64,000 nucleotides of DNA from Treponema primitia ZAS-1 (GCF_000297095.1 NZ_AEEA01000051.1:8252-72251), one strand, 5' to 3'. Shown: positions 16,584 through 26,669, counted from the stretch's first letter. Numbers and translations: made by a program. Notes: generated by a model not told the origin, from the sequence alone.

Positions 16584-16634
16584 ATTATTATCTTGTGATT
16601 TATAGGAATTTATTCTTTACAAAAGGAGCCTTTT

Positions 16635-17946
16635 ATGCCGGATTCTAATTATCACTTCGATACCCTAAAAATACGGGCCGCCTACGATCCCGCTCAACAC
16701 AACCAGGCTGTTTCACCGCCTATTTACCAGACTGCAGCCTATGAATTCCGGGACACGAAAAATGCCGATGGCCTTTTTGCATTGACCGAAGCGGGTTTTC
16801 TCTACACCCGGGTAAACAACCCCACGGTGGATGTGCTGGAACGGCGGGTTGCAGCACTGGACGGGGGCAGCGGGGCCATTGCCCTGGCGTCCGGCATGGC
16901 GGCCATATCCTACACCCTCCTTACCCTGGCGGAAGGGGGCGGCCGTATCCTGACCAGCCCCTACCTCTACGGCGGCAGCGCCGACGCCTTCCGGAGGATC
17001 TTCCCCAATTTCAATATCCACATCGACCAGTCCCCCAATATTGATGATATTACGGCCCTGGAAAAGGATATCAAGAGCGATACCAAGGCTATATTTGTAG
17101 AATCCGTGAGCAACCCCACCGGGGTGGTGGCGGATATTGAGGCCCTGGCCAATCTGGCCCACAAGCACGGTATTCCCCTGGTGGTGGACAATACCTTCGC
17201 CACCCCCTATCTTCTCCAGCCCATCAAGTACGGCGCCGATATTGTGGTCTATTCCGCCACCAAGGCTCTGAACGGCCACGGTAACGTGATTGCAGGTATA
17301 ATAGTAGAATCCGGCCATTTCCCCTGGACTAACGGAAAATTCCCCCAGTTGGAACAGACGGAATATGTGCTGCGGGATCGTGCCACAGGAAAGGAACGGA
17401 ATTTCCTGGAGGCAGCTCCGGATGCGCCCTTCGTAACCCGTATCCGCCTGACCTATCTTAACTACTTCGGTGCAGCCCTGGGGCCCTTTGACGCCTACCT
17501 TGCCCTTATCGGCATTGAGACCCTCTCGGAACGGCTGGACAAACAGGTTTCCAATGCAAAAAAGATTGTAGCCTGGCTGGAAAAAAACCCCCATGTGGCT
17601 TGGGTAAAATATGCCGGGATACCCTCCAACCCCTATTATAAGCTGGCCCAAAAATATCTTCCCAAGGGGGGCGCCGGGAATTTTTTCCTTCGGTTTTAAC
17701 GGAACCCTGGAGCAGAGCGAAGCCTTCCTTGACGCTATAGAGCTGTGGAGCTATCATGTCAATGTTGGGGACTCGCGCTCATTGATCGTGAATTCACCGA
17801 AGACCACCCATAGCGAGCTGAACCCTGCGGAACTCAAGGCGGCTGATATTGAGCCTAATTTGATCCGTATTTCCCTTGGCCTGGAAGACGCCGAAGACCT
17901 CATAGCGGATTTGGATCAGGCCTTCAAAAAAGTCTTTGGAGGATAA
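16635..17946 (+). pseudogene. metY: O-acetylhomoserine sulfhydrylase, frameshifted by one base in a G6 tract
   Basis: PLP enzyme that makes homocysteine (or methionine, with methanethiol) from O-acetylhomoserine. The first frame encodes 354 residues with YSATK, whose Lys at about 210 binds PLP, and stops at 17699. The remaining 83 or so residues continue in the +1 frame (GIFSFGFNGTLEQSE to KKVFGG) up to 17946. The shift maps to six G residues at 17666-17671: five would restore LPKGAPGIFSFG, the expected family sequence. Total intact length would be about 436 residues, normal for MetY. The nitrogenase-like gene starts 2 bp later behind GGAGG inside the metY tail. Either a real or slipping mutation, or a sequence error. 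Confidence 0.88.
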
Positions 17947-17948
17947 TA

Positions 17949-19415
17949 GTGACCACGGTTAACTTAAAAGCAGCCTCGGTACCGATCCGTGAAAACCGGC
18001 TTGGTTCTATCACCGGCTTTTCCGGGACTGCGGGGGAATTGGTAGGCCAGGCCCGAAAGGGCTGTTTAAAAGAAAAGGTCCGCTCCTTCAGCCAGTGCCT
18101 GGGCTGCTCCACCTCCAACGCCGCCTGTACCCTCATCCTGATCCAGGATTCCGCAGTGATAAGCCACGGCCCGGTGGGCTGTGCGGGCTGTCTCCACGAA
18201 TACGCCTTTACCTACCGGGTAAACGGCGTACACCGGAATGTCTTTGAGCCCACGGAGCGGCGTATCTTCAGTACGAATATGGATGAACGGGACACGGTTT
18301 ACGGGGGCGCGCAAAAACTGGGAGACGCTATCCGGGAAGTGTACCGCCGGGTACACCCAAAGACTATCTTTATCATTACCACCTGCGCTTCGGGGATCAT
18401 CGGCGACGATGTAGAGACGACCGCTAACGAAGCGGAAGCGGAAATTGGTATCCCCGTGGTTGCGGTATTTTGCGAGGGTTTCCGTTCCAAGATCTGGACC
18501 AGCGGCTTTGACGCGGGGTACCACGGTATTGCCCGGAAGCTCATCAGAAAAGCTGAAAAGAAACAGGAAGACCTGGTTAACATTATCAACTTCTGGGGGG
18601 CGGATCTTATCGGCGATTGGTTTAAACGGCTCGGCCTGCGGGCCAATTATCTTACCCCCTTTGCCACGGTGGAACAGATTGCCACCTCCTCCGAAGCGGC
18701 GGCAACCATGCAGGTCTGTGCGACCCTGGGCTCATACCTGGGGGCCAGCCTGGAACAGGAATTCGGCGTACCGGAGATCAAGGTGTCCCCGCCCTACGGC
18801 ATTGTTCAGACCCAGCGCTGGTTCCGGGAACTGGGACGGATCACCGGCAGGGCAGAGGCGGTGGAAGTTTTCCTGCGGGAAGAGGAAGAAAAGTGGCTGC
18901 CGGAAATAGAAACACTGCGGGAAAAACTCAAGGGCAAAACCGCCTATGTTACTGCGGGGGCCTCCCACGGTCATTCCCTTTTGGCGCTGCTCCGCGAATT
19001 GGGGATGGAGCCCCAGGGCGCGGCGATTTTCCATCATGACCCCCTGTACGATAATGGGGAAGTGGCGGCGGACACCCTGCAGAATGTGGTGAAAGACTAC
19101 GGGGATATAAAACACTATAATGTCTGCAACAAGCAGGAATTCGAACTAGTGAACGTTCTAAACCGCCTGCGGCCGGATATACTGCTGGCCCGCCACGGGG
19201 GCATGACCCTCTGGGGCGCCAAATTTGGTATTCCCTCACTTTTAATCGGGGATGAACATTTTGGCATGGGATACCAGGGCCTGGTCCAGTACGGCAAGCG
19301 AATCCTGGACACCATGGAAAATGATGAGTTCGTAAAAAACTTTGAAAAACACGCGGTTAATCCCTACACCAAGTGGTGGCTTGAGCAGGATCCCTACACT
19401 TTTTTGGAGAAATAA
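17949..19415 (+). CDS. NifD-like nitrogenase-family subunit (candidate MarD)
   Basis: A 488-residue component-1 subunit starting at GTG with GGAGG 5-6 nt upstream. P-cluster-type cysteines are plausible at C53 or C60, C78 (GPVGCAGC) and C146 (TTCASGIIGDD). CEGF at 175-178 and a Cys at 257 in MQVCATLG correspond by position to the NifD region that ligates the cofactor; a His occurs at 437, but its match to the NifD His ligand is uncertain. It is more distant from NifD than AnfD or VnfD. Its position after metY and before a NifK-like subunit resembles the methylthio-alkane reductase (Mar) genes of Rhodospirillum rubrum, which release methanethiol for methionine synthesis. No NifH, NifB or NifEN is encoded in the window. 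Confidence 0.85.
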   Translation: MTTVNLKAASVPIRENRLGSITGFSGTAGELVGQARKGCLKEKVRSFSQCLGCSTSNAACTLILIQDSAVISHGPVGCAGCLHEYAFTYRVNGVHRNVFEPTERRIFSTNMDERDTVYGGAQKLGDAIREVYRRVHPKTIFIITTCASGIIGDDVETTANEAEAEIGIPVVAVFCEGFRSKIWTSGFDAGYHGIARKLIRKAEKKQEDLVNIINFWGADLIGDWFKRLGLRANYLTPFATVEQIATSSEAAATMQVCATLGSYLGASLEQEFGVPEIKVSPPYGIVQTQRWFRELGRITGRAEAVEVFLREEEEKWLPEIETLREKLKGKTAYVTAGASHGHSLLALLRELGMEPQGAAIFHHDPLYDNGEVAADTLQNVVKDYGDIKHYNVCNKQEFELVNVLNRLRPDILLARHGGMTLWGAKFGIPSLLIGDEHFGMGYQGLVQYGKRILDTMENDEFVKNFEKHAVNPYTKWWLEQDPYTFLEK

Positions 19416-19418
19416 ACG

Positions 19419-20753
19419 ATGTCCGGATTAATTGAGCAGCAGCGTTTCATGTGTTCCATAGGGGCAATGCAGTCCGTGGTGGCCATACCCAGGGCGCTCC
19501 CCATTTTACATTCCGGGCCGGGCTGCGGAACCATGGTGGCGGGTTTTTTTGAGCGGTCCACGGGCTACTCCGGAGGATACACCGCCCCCTGTACCAATTT
19601 TTCCGAAACCGAGGTAATCTTCGGCGGGGTGCAGAAACTGGAAAATCTTATCCGCCATTCCTACAAGGTATTGGACAGCGATTTACAGGTGGTACTCACG
19701 GGCTGCACCGCCTCCATTGTGGGGGATGACGCCGGACAGGTGGTCAAGCAGTTTGCCGCTGAGGGGAAACCCATCGTATACGCCGATACCCCGGGTTTTA
19801 AATACACCAACTACGAATCCCACAGTGTTATTGTCAACGCCATCATCGATCAATACACAGCCCGCTTCAATAAAGAAAAAAAACCAACGGATCCAAAACT
19901 GGTAAACCTTTTTGCGTCAATCCCCTACCAGGACCCTTTTTGGAAAGGCAACCTGGAGGAATACAAGCGGCTTATCGAAGGTATAGGTCTCAAGGTGCAG
20001 GTACTGTTCGGCCCCCATGCCCAGGGTACGGTGGAATGGCAAAACATACCCCGGGCGAATTTCAATATACTGATCTCTCCCTGGTACGGCAGGAACATTG
20101 CGGAACATTTACAGGAAAAGTACGATCAGAGTTATTTCCAGTTTCCCTACATACCCATAGGCGGAAACGAGACGACTCGGTTTTTACGGGGACTTGCACT
20201 CTATGCAAATGAGCATGGCGCGGAGCTTGAAAATGATGCGGTGGAGACCTTTATCAAAAAAGAGGAAGAGACCTTTTACGAAGAAATCGATAACCTGGCA
20301 ACCTTCCTCCTGGAATTCCGCTATGGCCTGCCAAGTTATGTACATATCCTCCACGACGCATCCTACGTTTTGGGTATGGCAAGATTTCTCCTCCACGAGA
20401 CGGGCATAGTACCCAAGGAACAGTTTATCACCGATAAAACCCCCGAAGAGTACCAGCAGAACATTCTGGATATTGGCGGCAGTATTTCTGATAAGAAAAA
20501 AATCCCCCTGTACTTCCAGGCGGATGCGGGACTTGCCCAGGAGACCATACTGGCGGCGAACCACGAAGGCCGGGGCCTCATAATCGGGAGCGGCTGGGAC
20601 AAGGACCTTGCCCGAAAAAAGAACTGCGATTTCCTCTCCGCCGCCCTGCCCTCCCCTTACCGGCTGGTGATGACCTCAGGTTATGCGGGGTATCGCGGGG
20701 GACTGCGGCTCATTGAGGATATTTACAATCAAGCCCTGAGCACCTACCGTTAG
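19419..20753 (+). CDS. NifK-like nitrogenase-family subunit (candidate MarK)
   Basis: A 444-residue partner of the preceding subunit. Cysteines at expected P-cluster positions are seen in RFMCSIGAM, HSGPGCGTMV and LTGCTASIVGDD. The chain continues with the usual three Rossmann-like domains and ends in SGYAGYRGGLRLIEDIYN, typical of the beta subunit family. GGAG precedes the ATG and the gap to the alpha subunit is 3 bp, so they are cotranslated. The stop is 3 bp from the convergent plsC gene. An electron-donating NifH-type reductase must be supplied from elsewhere in the genome if the complex works. Confidence 0.85.
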   Translation: MSGLIEQQRFMCSIGAMQSVVAIPRALPILHSGPGCGTMVAGFFERSTGYSGGYTAPCTNFSETEVIFGGVQKLENLIRHSYKVLDSDLQVVLTGCTASIVGDDAGQVVKQFAAEGKPIVYADTPGFKYTNYESHSVIVNAIIDQYTARFNKEKKPTDPKLVNLFASIPYQDPFWKGNLEEYKRLIEGIGLKVQVLFGPHAQGTVEWQNIPRANFNILISPWYGRNIAEHLQEKYDQSYFQFPYIPIGGNETTRFLRGLALYANEHGAELENDAVETFIKKEEETFYEEIDNLATFLLEFRYGLPSYVHILHDASYVLGMARFLLHETGIVPKEQFITDKTPEEYQQNILDIGGSISDKKKIPLYFQADAGLAQETILAANHEGRGLIIGSGWDKDLARKKNCDFLSAALPSPYRLVMTSGYAGYRGGLRLIEDIYNQALSTYR

Positions 20754-20756
20754 CCC

Positions 20757-21503
20757 TTAAGGGGCGGTACCCTCAGCTTTTTTTAACATTCCGTCTATTA
20801 TCCCGTAAACCTGATCCGTAAGGCTCCCTCCCCGCTTATCCTCCGTGGAGATATCCGCAGTGGCAATGGGGGGGGCGAAGTTTACCGAAACCGGCCCCGA
20901 ATGCAGGCGGTAGGTTTTTTCAAAGACATCGTAACTGCCGGTAATAGCCAGGGGAACCATGGGGGCCCCCGCCTTGGTGGCCAGTTTGAGGGAGCCCGAT
21001 TTAAAGGGAAGTAAACCCCGGCCTTTGCCCCGGGTCCCCTCGGGGAAAATGATCATGGCGCCCCCGGCTTTAATCCGCCGTATTCCCTCGTTAATGGTGC
21101 CTATGGCCTTCCGTATATTCTTCCGGTCAATAAAGAGGCCCCCCAGGAGCAGAATCCAGAGATTCAACAGGGGAATAACCGCCAGTTCCTTCTTTGCAAT
21201 AAAACCAAAGGGCCGGCCAACGGTGGCCAGGAGCAGTACGATATCAAAAATACTGTTGTGATTTCCCACCAAACAGAAGCCGTCTTTCCGGGGGATGTTC
21301 TCCCTGCCCGTAACGGTAAGCTTGCAGCCCGTAAAGGCAAGGATCACATGGGCCCAGCCCTGAGCCATCTTATAGGCCAGATAATCCATGGTCTGTTTAA
21401 AACCAAGCCGACCCAACAAAAACATTATGATTCCAAAGGGGGTGATAATAATCATGCACACTATGACTGCAATAAAAATAAAGATTGTTCTCAATAAAAT
21501 CAT
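20757..21503 (-). CDS. plsC: 1-acyl-sn-glycerol-3-phosphate acyltransferase
   Basis: A 248-residue membrane-associated acyltransferase that makes phosphatidic acid. Motif I is NHNSIFD (H-x4-D), and motif III is FPEGTRGKG, both canonical for PlsC. The N-terminus has one or two hydrophobic segments (5-28). GAGG lies before the ATG. It follows the HAD hydrolase by 9 bp and is probably cotranscribed with it. Confidence 0.92.
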   Translation of the reverse strand: MILLRTIFIFIAVIVCMIIITPFGIIMFLLGRLGFKQTMDYLAYKMAQGWAHVILAFTGCKLTVTGRENIPRKDGFCLVGNHNSIFDIVLLLATVGRPFGFIAKKELAVIPLLNLWILLLGGLFIDRKNIRKAIGTINEGIRRIKAGGAMIIFPEGTRGKGRGLLPFKSGSLKLATKAGAPMVPLAITGSYDVFEKTYRLHSGPVSVNFAPPIATADISTEDKRGGSLTDQVYGIIDGMLKKAEGTAP

Positions 21504-21512
21504 AGCTATTCC

Positions 21513-22124
21513 TCAAACAGGTATGGATAGGCCCCGCAAGGTTTCCCGGGCAATATCAGGGTCCTGCCAAACAAAACCCCGCATTCCCAAGGAGCAGGCC
21601 TTATCAATATTAACCGGCATATCGTCAAAAAAAACAAGCTCCTCCGGTTCAAGGGACAGGGCAGCGAAGAGATCCCGGTATATCTTTTCCTCCGGTTTGA
21701 TCGATGCGCTTTCACAGGAAAAAATCCCCCCGTGGGGAAGGCTGAATACGGGGTACCGCTCCCGGGCTATGGCCAAAAAATCATGGGGCATATTGGAGAG
21801 TATCCCCAGTTTATAGCCCGCATTTTTTATATCCTCCATAAGACGTACCGTATCAGCGTTTATCCTGGACCAACTTTCTAAATCGAGTGCATGAATCTTC
21901 CTCAGGGTCTCGTCATCAAGAGAGACCCCGCCCTTGGACAGAAAAAACCGGTAGTATTCCAAACCCGAAATAGTCCCCCGGTCATACTCCGCCCGGTACG
22001 GCCAAAGCAGGGTTTCGAATTTTTCAATGTCCATCCCCGCCAGGGCTGCCATTTTCTCCATCACCCTATCCTCCGGGGGAAAAGAAATCACCTTACCATA
22101 ATCAAAAACCACTCCGCGTATCAC
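21513..22124 (-). CDS. HAD-superfamily hydrolase, subfamily IA
   Basis: A 203-residue haloacid-dehalogenase-type hydrolase. Motif I is VVFDYGKV: the nucleophile Asp is present but the usual second Asp is Gly, as in the epoxide-hydrolase-N/YihX-like branch. Motif II is GILSNMP, Lys of motif III is in SIKPEEKIY, and motif IV is VFFDDMPVN. The start is GTG at 22124 with GGAGG 6 nt upstream. Probably a sugar-phosphate or nucleotide phosphatase, but substrate is unknown. Confidence 0.88.
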   Translation of the reverse strand: MIRGVVFDYGKVISFPPEDRVMEKMAALAGMDIEKFETLLWPYRAEYDRGTISGLEYYRFFLSKGGVSLDDETLRKIHALDLESWSRINADTVRLMEDIKNAGYKLGILSNMPHDFLAIARERYPVFSLPHGGIFSCESASIKPEEKIYRDLFAALSLEPEELVFFDDMPVNIDKACSLGMRGFVWQDPDIARETLRGLSIPV

Positions 22125-22167
22125 TCAAGTCCTCCATCTGAATATACATACAATATGATGTCCTTAG

Positions 22168-25100
22168 CTATCCCGCCAGGGCCGCCAATTTTTCCCGGAT
22201 AAATTCGCTCTTCTCCTTCAGCCCAATACTGCCGGTCTGCAAAATCAATACATTGGGCGCCTTAGGGTCCAGCTTTACCCTGCCGCTGGACTCCTTCATA
22301 AGCCGCAGGAGCCGGTCTATCTTTACCTTGGAAACCTTGCCGAACTCCACCCGGACCGAACCGCCCTTCTCTTTCAGGGAGAAAACCGATATGTCCCGGC
22401 AGATAATGCGGATCTCCGCCAGGGCTAAAAGGGAAGCCGCCTCGTCCGGGGGCGGGCCAAAACGATCCGTCAATTCCCCAAGGAGATTTTCAAGCTCCTC
22501 CCTGGTCTTTACGGAGGCGATCTTCTTGTAGACCTCCATCTTTTCCTGGGCGCCGTCTATATAGGCATTGGGGATGAAGCCCGTGTATTCCAGTTCCAAC
22601 AGCGTTTCTGTTTCCGCCTCGTACTGGGAGTTCTCCAGCCGATGCACCGCCTCATCCAGGAGCCTGAGGTACAGGTCAAAGCCCACGGAATAAATATCCC
22701 CGGACTGCTCCCGGCCCAGGAGATTCCCCGCCCCGCGTATCTCCATATCCTTCATGGCAATCTTAAACCCCGAGCCCAGCTCGGTAAAGTCCGATATAAC
22801 CTGGAGCCGTTTCATGGCCAGTTCGGTCAGGGCCCGGTCCTTGGGGTAGAAAAGATAGGCATAGGCAACCCGGTCGGAGCGCCCTACCCTGCCCCGGAGC
22901 TGGTAGAGCTGGGACACCCCGTACATATCCGCCCGGTCGATAATAATAGTGTTTACGTTGGGGATGTCGATGCCGTTCTCAATGATGGTGGTGGACACCA
23001 GTACGTGGAAACCCCCGTGGATAAAGCGGTGCATCACATCCTCCAGCTCATGGGCGTTCATCTGCCCGTGGGCGGTTTCCACCAGCATCTCCGGAACCAG
23101 ATGCTCTATCCGGAGGCGGGTTTCGTTAAGGCTCTCCACCCGGTTGTGCAGAAAGAATACCTGTCCGCCCCGCTCCACCTCGGTGCGTATGGCCGCCGCA
23201 AGCCGATCCTCGTTGAACTCGTCGATCACCGTTTCTATGGGGTGACGGTTATTCGGGGGGGTTGCCAGGAGGCTCATGTCCCGTATCTTAAGGAGGCTCA
23301 TGTGCAGGGTCCGGGGTATGGGGGTGGCGCTCAGGGTAAGGCAGTCCACGTTATGCTTCATCTCCTTAAGCCGCTCCTTGTCCTTTACCCCAAAGCGCTG
23401 TTCCTCGTCGATCACCATGAGCCCCAGATCCTTAAAAACCACATCCTTCTGGATGATCCGGTGGGTCCCTACCAGAATATCCACTTCGCCTTTTTTCACC
23501 GCCTCCAGGGTTTGCCGGATCACGCTCCGGTCCACAAAGCGGGAAAGCATGCCCATGCGTACCGGAAACTGGGAGAACCGTTCCTGGAAATTTTCGTAAT
23601 GCTGTTCCGCCAGTATTGTTGTGGGGGCGAGAAAGGCCACCTGCTTCCCCCCCATGACGGCCTTAAAACAGGCCCGCACGGCCACCTCGGTCTTGCCGTA
23701 ACCCACATCCCCGCAGATAAGGCGGTCCATGGGGTTTGGCTTTTCCATATCGTCCTTAATCTCCTCCACGCAGCGGAGCTGATCCTCCGTTTCATCGAAG
23801 GGAAAACTGGCCTCGAACATGGTCTGCCATTCGGTGTCCGCCGGGAAGGCAAACCCCCGGGAGGCCCGGCGCTTGGAGTAGAGATCGATAAGTTTTTCCG
23901 CTATCTCCTCCACGGACTGCTTAACCCGGCCCTTGCGGTTTTCCCAGCTCTTGGACCCCAGCTTATCCATCCGCGGGGGCGACCCCTCGTTCCCGATATA
24001 GCGCTGGACCAGATTGACCTGTTCTATGGGCACAAAAACTATTTCCTCACCAAGATATTCCAGCTTGATGTAGTCCCGCTCATGCCCCAGGGCTTTTATC
24101 CGTTCAATCCCCTTAAAAAGCCCGATGCCGTAGTTTATGTGCACCACAAAATCCCCGGGGTTAAGTTCAACAAAGGTGTCGATAGCGGCACTGCGTACCT
24201 GCTTGAGGGACCGGGGCGGCCGCTTCCGCCGGCCGAATATCTCGTTCTCCTGGACCAGCATGAATTTTACATCCGGCAGGGCAAAGCCCATGGACAGGGA
24301 CGCCGCAGCAACCGTAACCTTGTCGTCCTTAAATAACTCTTCCAGCCTGGCAGCCTGGGTATCCGACTCCGCAGCCACCACCAGTTCCCAGCCCTGGTTT
24401 GCAAGGACGGTAAATTCTTCCTTGAGGTAATTGATATTGCCGAAAAAACTACGCGGAGGATCGCAGGAAACCACCGCCCGCTCTTTCCCCCCGGCCGCCC
24501 CCTTAATGGTCATGAAGGAGACCTGCCGTGCCAGGCGATCCGCAAGATCCCCAAATTTCAGCAGTATCCGCTCCGGCGCCGGAACATCCCGTTCCCGCAG
24601 GGCTTTAGTAAAAAGGCTCTTATATTCCCGGTCCAGGGATTCCTGGGCGTTTTCCAGCCGCTCCCGCTCAAAATAGCAAACCGTTCCGTTCTCTCCCAGA
24701 TAGTCGATCAGCGCCGGAGGAAAGCCGCCGGGAACAGTTTCAAAGGCCAAGGGGAAGAAGAGCTCCTCCCCGCCGGCGCTCCGCCGGGTCATCAGTTCCT
24801 CCAGAACCGCCCGGCCCTGGTTACGGCTTTGGTTGGAAAACTCTTCCATCGTGGCAAGGTTCCGGCTCAGTACCTCGATCCGCTCATCGGTCCAGACCAC
24901 TTCCTTCAGGGGCCGGATCACCAGCTCGCTTACCTTTTCCCGATCCCCCGGCCCCAGGCTGCTCTGATCCACCGGATCAAAACGTTTGATGGATTCCACC
25001 TGATCAAAGTCAAACAAAACCCGGTAAGCCGAATCATCCCCGCCCATGAGTATGTCCAACACCTCCCCGCGCAGGGCAAACTCCCCGTGAACCTGCACCC

Positions 25101-25614
25101 TGGGTACCCGGGTATAGCCGTAACCCGACAGGGTCTCCGCAAGGGCGATAGTATCAATCTTCCCCCCCGGTTTAAGCGTAATGAGCAGACTGCGGATATA
25201 TTCAGGAGGCGGCAGCGGCGTAAGAAAAGCCCGCTCAGGGACAATCACAATCCCCTTCGCGGTTAAACTATACGCCAAACCGCTCAAAACCCGGCTCCGG
25301 TCCCCAAAAACCGTTGAAAGGGGGGCCATTTCCCGGTAGGGCATGGTACCCCACCAGGGGAAAAGAGCCACCGGCAGACCCAGGGTCTCCAGATCAGTGG
25401 CCAGCTCTGCCGCCTCCCGTTCCGTGGGGGTTACCGCCAAGAAGTTACCGGGCTTGGTTTGAAACAACGCCGACAGGAGTACCGCACCAAAGGAACCTTC
25501 GGCGCCTTCGATTTCGAGGGGGAAATTACCGTGGCTAAATTCGTCCAGAATCTTGGAAACCCCGGGAGAATCGGCTATTCTTTTTAAGAAAGAAGGAAAA
25601 GATAAGGTTTTCAT
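22168..25614 (-). CDS. mfd: Transcription-repair coupling factor
   Basis: A 1148-residue ATP-driven translocase that removes RNA polymerase stalled at DNA damage and recruits UvrA. The N-terminal UvrB-like domain spans about 1-350. The CarD-like RNA-polymerase-interaction domain is at about 480-560 (ELNPGDFVVHINYGIGLFKGI). The RecG-like helicase core has ICGDVGYGKTEVAVRA (Walker A) and IDEEQRFG (Walker B). The TRCF C-terminal domain covers roughly the last 150 residues. Length is normal. It is upstream of, and in line with, the HAD and plsC genes. Confidence 0.97.
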   Translation of the reverse strand: MKTLSFPSFLKRIADSPGVSKILDEFSHGNFPLEIEGAEGSFGAVLLSALFQTKPGNFLAVTPTEREAAELATDLETLGLPVALFPWWGTMPYREMAPLSTVFGDRSRVLSGLAYSLTAKGIVIVPERAFLTPLPPPEYIRSLLITLKPGGKIDTIALAETLSGYGYTRVPRVQVHGEFALRGEVLDILMGGDDSAYRVLFDFDQVESIKRFDPVDQSSLGPGDREKVSELVIRPLKEVVWTDERIEVLSRNLATMEEFSNQSRNQGRAVLEELMTRRSAGGEELFFPLAFETVPGGFPPALIDYLGENGTVCYFERERLENAQESLDREYKSLFTKALRERDVPAPERILLKFGDLADRLARQVSFMTIKGAAGGKERAVVSCDPPRSFFGNINYLKEEFTVLANQGWELVVAAESDTQAARLEELFKDDKVTVAAASLSMGFALPDVKFMLVQENEIFGRRKRPPRSLKQVRSAAIDTFVELNPGDFVVHINYGIGLFKGIERIKALGHERDYIKLEYLGEEIVFVPIEQVNLVQRYIGNEGSPPRMDKLGSKSWENRKGRVKQSVEEIAEKLIDLYSKRRASRGFAFPADTEWQTMFEASFPFDETEDQLRCVEEIKDDMEKPNPMDRLICGDVGYGKTEVAVRACFKAVMGGKQVAFLAPTTILAEQHYENFQERFSQFPVRMGMLSRFVDRSVIRQTLEAVKKGEVDILVGTHRIIQKDVVFKDLGLMVIDEEQRFGVKDKERLKEMKHNVDCLTLSATPIPRTLHMSLLKIRDMSLLATPPNNRHPIETVIDEFNEDRLAAAIRTEVERGGQVFFLHNRVESLNETRLRIEHLVPEMLVETAHGQMNAHELEDVMHRFIHGGFHVLVSTTIIENGIDIPNVNTIIIDRADMYGVSQLYQLRGRVGRSDRVAYAYLFYPKDRALTELAMKRLQVISDFTELGSGFKIAMKDMEIRGAGNLLGREQSGDIYSVGFDLYLRLLDEAVHRLENSQYEAETETLLELEYTGFIPNAYIDGAQEKMEVYKKIASVKTREELENLLGELTDRFGPPPDEAASLLALAEIRIICRDISVFSLKEKGGSVRVEFGKVSKVKIDRLLRLMKESSGRVKLDPKAPNVLILQTGSIGLKEKSEFIREKLAALAG

Positions 25615-25679
25615 ACACGCTTACCGATTACTATAATATAGTACTGGGTTTTTTTGAATCCGGTAAATGGAGTTTTGTG

Positions 25680-26669
25680 GTGAACCATCGAAAAAGCATA
25701 TTCCTTGCCCTCCTCCTCCTGGCGGGTTTCGTTTCCCTATCCGCCGGACCGGATGTCCAAGACATAGGGCTGAACATACGATACTTTGACAAGCGGATCT
25801 ACTATCTGGAGGACGATCCTATTCTTGTACAGATCACCATCACCAATTCGAGCCCCTCAAGCTACCGGTTCAGGCTGGCGGACGACCGGGCCTTTTCCAT
25901 CGATTTCGATATACGGACCATGACAAACCTGACGGTGGATCCCGCGGATATCCTGATCCGGCGGCGTTCCACCAGCCAGCAGGTGTTTTTCCGGGATATT
26001 GCCGTGGAAAGCGGGGAATCCTTCTCCTTTGTGGAGGATCTGCGGAATTACGCCGCCTTAAGGCGGAGCGGTTCCTATGTGGTCCAGGTACGGATGTACC
26101 CGGAGCTGTATCGTAATACCATCAACACCCCCGTAGCGCTGAACTCAAACGGCGTTCCCCTGGAATCCAACCGGCTCAGCCTCAACATCAGACCCCCCGC
26201 CCTGCCCGGCCCCGGGGGCGTTCCCCTGGCGCTGGATGTGGAAACCAACGCCAACCTGGTTCGGGAGAAATTACCCCCGGATCAGGTGGTAAACTATATT
26301 CTTAGCGCCCGGCAGAAGGGCCAATGGGAAAAATTCTTCCTTTACCTGGATTTGGAAGCCATGTTAATCCGGAATGCCCCCCGCCAGCGCCAGTGGCTTG
26401 CGGAAAGCGAAGAAGGCCGCCGGCGTATGCTGGCCCGGTACCGGAGCGAGCTTGAGACGGAGGTCACCGATGGGGATATCGCCACCATCCCCATGGAGTT
26501 CCAGATCGAACGCACCACCTACAGCGCCGAAGAGGGCACGGTTTCGGTACTGGAAAAGTTTAAGACGGGGAACTATATTGAAAGGAAGCGCTATACCTAT
26601 TATTTGCGCCAAAAGGACGATGTATGGACCATCGTCGATTATACGGTATTAAATTTGGGGACCGAATGA
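25680..26669 (+). CDS. Exported conserved protein of unknown function
   Basis: About 329 residues starting at GTG; GTG codons at 25677 and 25680 are both possible, and the latter is better spaced (7 nt) from TGGAG. A signal peptide (RKSIFLALLLLAGFVSLSA) is followed by an Ig-like beta domain (ILVQITITNSSPSSYRFRL) and a C-terminal region rich in Arg/Glu with YTYYLRQKDDVWTIVDYTVL. No lipobox. A TATAAT box lies at 25632-25637. The stop overlaps the next start by ATGA, so it is coupled to the receiver-PilZ protein. I do not recognise the family. Confidence 0.75.
   Translation: MNHRKSIFLALLLLAGFVSLSAGPDVQDIGLNIRYFDKRIYYLEDDPILVQITITNSSPSSYRFRLADDRAFSIDFDIRTMTNLTVDPADILIRRRSTSQQVFFRDIAVESGESFSFVEDLRNYAALRRSGSYVVQVRMYPELYRNTINTPVALNSNGVPLESNRLSLNIRPPALPGPGGVPLALDVETNANLVREKLPPDQVVNYILSARQKGQWEKFFLYLDLEAMLIRNAPRQRQWLAESEEGRRRMLARYRSELETEVTDGDIATIPMEFQIERTTYSAEEGTVSVLEKFKTGNYIERKRYTYYLRQKDDVWTIVDYTVLNLGTE

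Noticed and set aside
16561..16634. SAM riboswitch before metY
   Set aside because: The leader is only about 45 nt and shows no suitable stems.
17949..20753. True molybdenum nitrogenase nifDK
   Set aside because: Spacing and sequence around the cofactor ligands differ from NifDK and no nifH, nifE, nifN or nifB lies nearby.
22642..24336. 564-codon open frame antisense to mfd
   Set aside because: Composition (His/Pro/Gly-rich) is typical of the reverse of coding DNA; mfd is certain on the other strand.
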